From Rossellomorea sp. BNER (GTDB taxonomy: Bacteria > Bacillota > Bacilli > Bacillales > Bacillaceae_B): a DNA stretch of 64,000 nucleotides. Under the pieces are notes generated by a model. That model saw nothing but the letters and a program-made list of their open reading frames with translations, searched no databases and was not told where the DNA came from. The stretch lies in assembly GCA_024213275.1 (NCBI GenBank), contig JANAVG010000018.1, positions 48,289-112,288 of the forward strand, in the 5' to 3' direction. This document shows, piece by piece, positions 63,834 to 64,000 of this stretch (position 1 is the first letter of the stretch; each line of letters begins with the position of its first letter). Position numbers and translations under genes: made by a program.

Positions 63834-64000
63834 CTTTATGATGCCGTGGAATACCTTGAAAGAGAAAATGGCGGTATGAAAGGAGCTCTTTGGGGCCGTG
63901 ATATACCGCAAATGCAAATATGACGGTATGAAAGGAACTCTTTGGTACCATGAAATTCCTTGGAAGAGAAAATGACGGTACGAAAAGAGCTCTATGATAC
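63834..64000. repeat. Tandem repeat of about 52-54 bp, running off the window
   Basis: Three near-identical units starting CTTTATGATGCCGTGG, CTTTGGGGCCGTGATA and CTTTGGTACCATGAAA, each ending in GGTA(T/C)GAAA(G/A)GA(G/A)CT, plus the start of a fourth. Degenerate units may extend left to about 63780. The 63620-63830 stretch before it holds no gene. Confidence 0.7.

Noticed and set aside
1..64000. CRISPR array or tRNA genes
   Set aside because: No regularly spaced identical repeats and no cloverleaf-like sequences were found by eye; the 63.8 kb repeat has no unique spacers of constant length.

Overview
The window comes from a low-GC, spore-forming Firmicute of the Bacillaceae (Bacillus sensu lato). 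Support for this: Bacillus-type ribosome binding sites with frequent GTG/TTG starts, a CwlJ spore-cortex hydrolase, neighbouring dgkB and rlmCD-type genes, a Priestia megaterium-like anaerobic cobalamin operon and intergenic repeats typical of the family. The species cannot be fixed from the sequence alone. No rRNA, tRNA, CRISPR array, intact insertion sequence or prophage was found.

Region by region. 0-2.8 kb: an hflX-mph operon (ribosome-splitting GTPase plus macrolide phosphotransferase) behind a 400-nt leader. The leader has a 13-aa peptide resembling the ErmD leader, a strong terminator, a second short ORF and a second terminator. 2.9-4.2 kb: a frameshifted NERD-domain gene between two direct repeats. 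4.4-7.4 kb: PhoP-box-like repeats, a Tat-exported PhoX phosphatase, a small CxxH/CxxC protein and tatA-tatC. 7.4-16 kb: a menC-like enolase-superfamily gene, a lysine riboswitch with lysP, an AapA-like permease, a TrmB regulator divergent from a TSUP exporter, and sstT. 16.3-18.3 kb: a chimeric scar (mraY 3' half joined to a lysR 5' end) and a MetX-like hydrolase. 18.6-22 kb: a PLD/DEAH helicase of the DUF3427 type with a NUDIX partner.

22-37.9 kb is accessory DNA. It holds about 16 small genes (GNAT, NUDIX, SMI1/KNR4, DinB, GyrI-like, DJ-1, nitroreductase, methyltransferase, YdcF, DUF2089 and others), nearly all on the minus strand and mostly single-gene units. They are separated by copies of one degenerate hairpin-forming repeat. 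Broken fragments (aldo/keto reductase, HAD, ydcF copy, resolvase, a doubly frameshifted gene) lie among them. A FAD oxidoreductase/TetR pair with a clear palindromic operator sits near the end.

38-54.5 kb: one long minus-strand cobalamin operon behind a cobalamin riboswitch: cbiH60-J-C-D-ET-L-F-G-A, a Met8/SirC-like gene, cobA, a nitroreductase, a methyltransferase, btuC-D-F and a CbiW-CbiX fusion. It covers uroporphyrinogen III to cobyrinate a,c-diamide plus corrinoid uptake; late steps are not in the window. 54.8-64 kb is mostly core: DUF1456, RlmCD-type rRNA methyltransferase, two small membrane proteins, DgkB, an ECF sigma/anti-sigma/membrane-protein operon, arylamine N-acetyltransferase, and a tandem repeat running off the end.

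The two most novel-looking items are the two-stage antibiotic-responsive leader of hflX-mph and the integron-like array of single genes and hairpin repeats.
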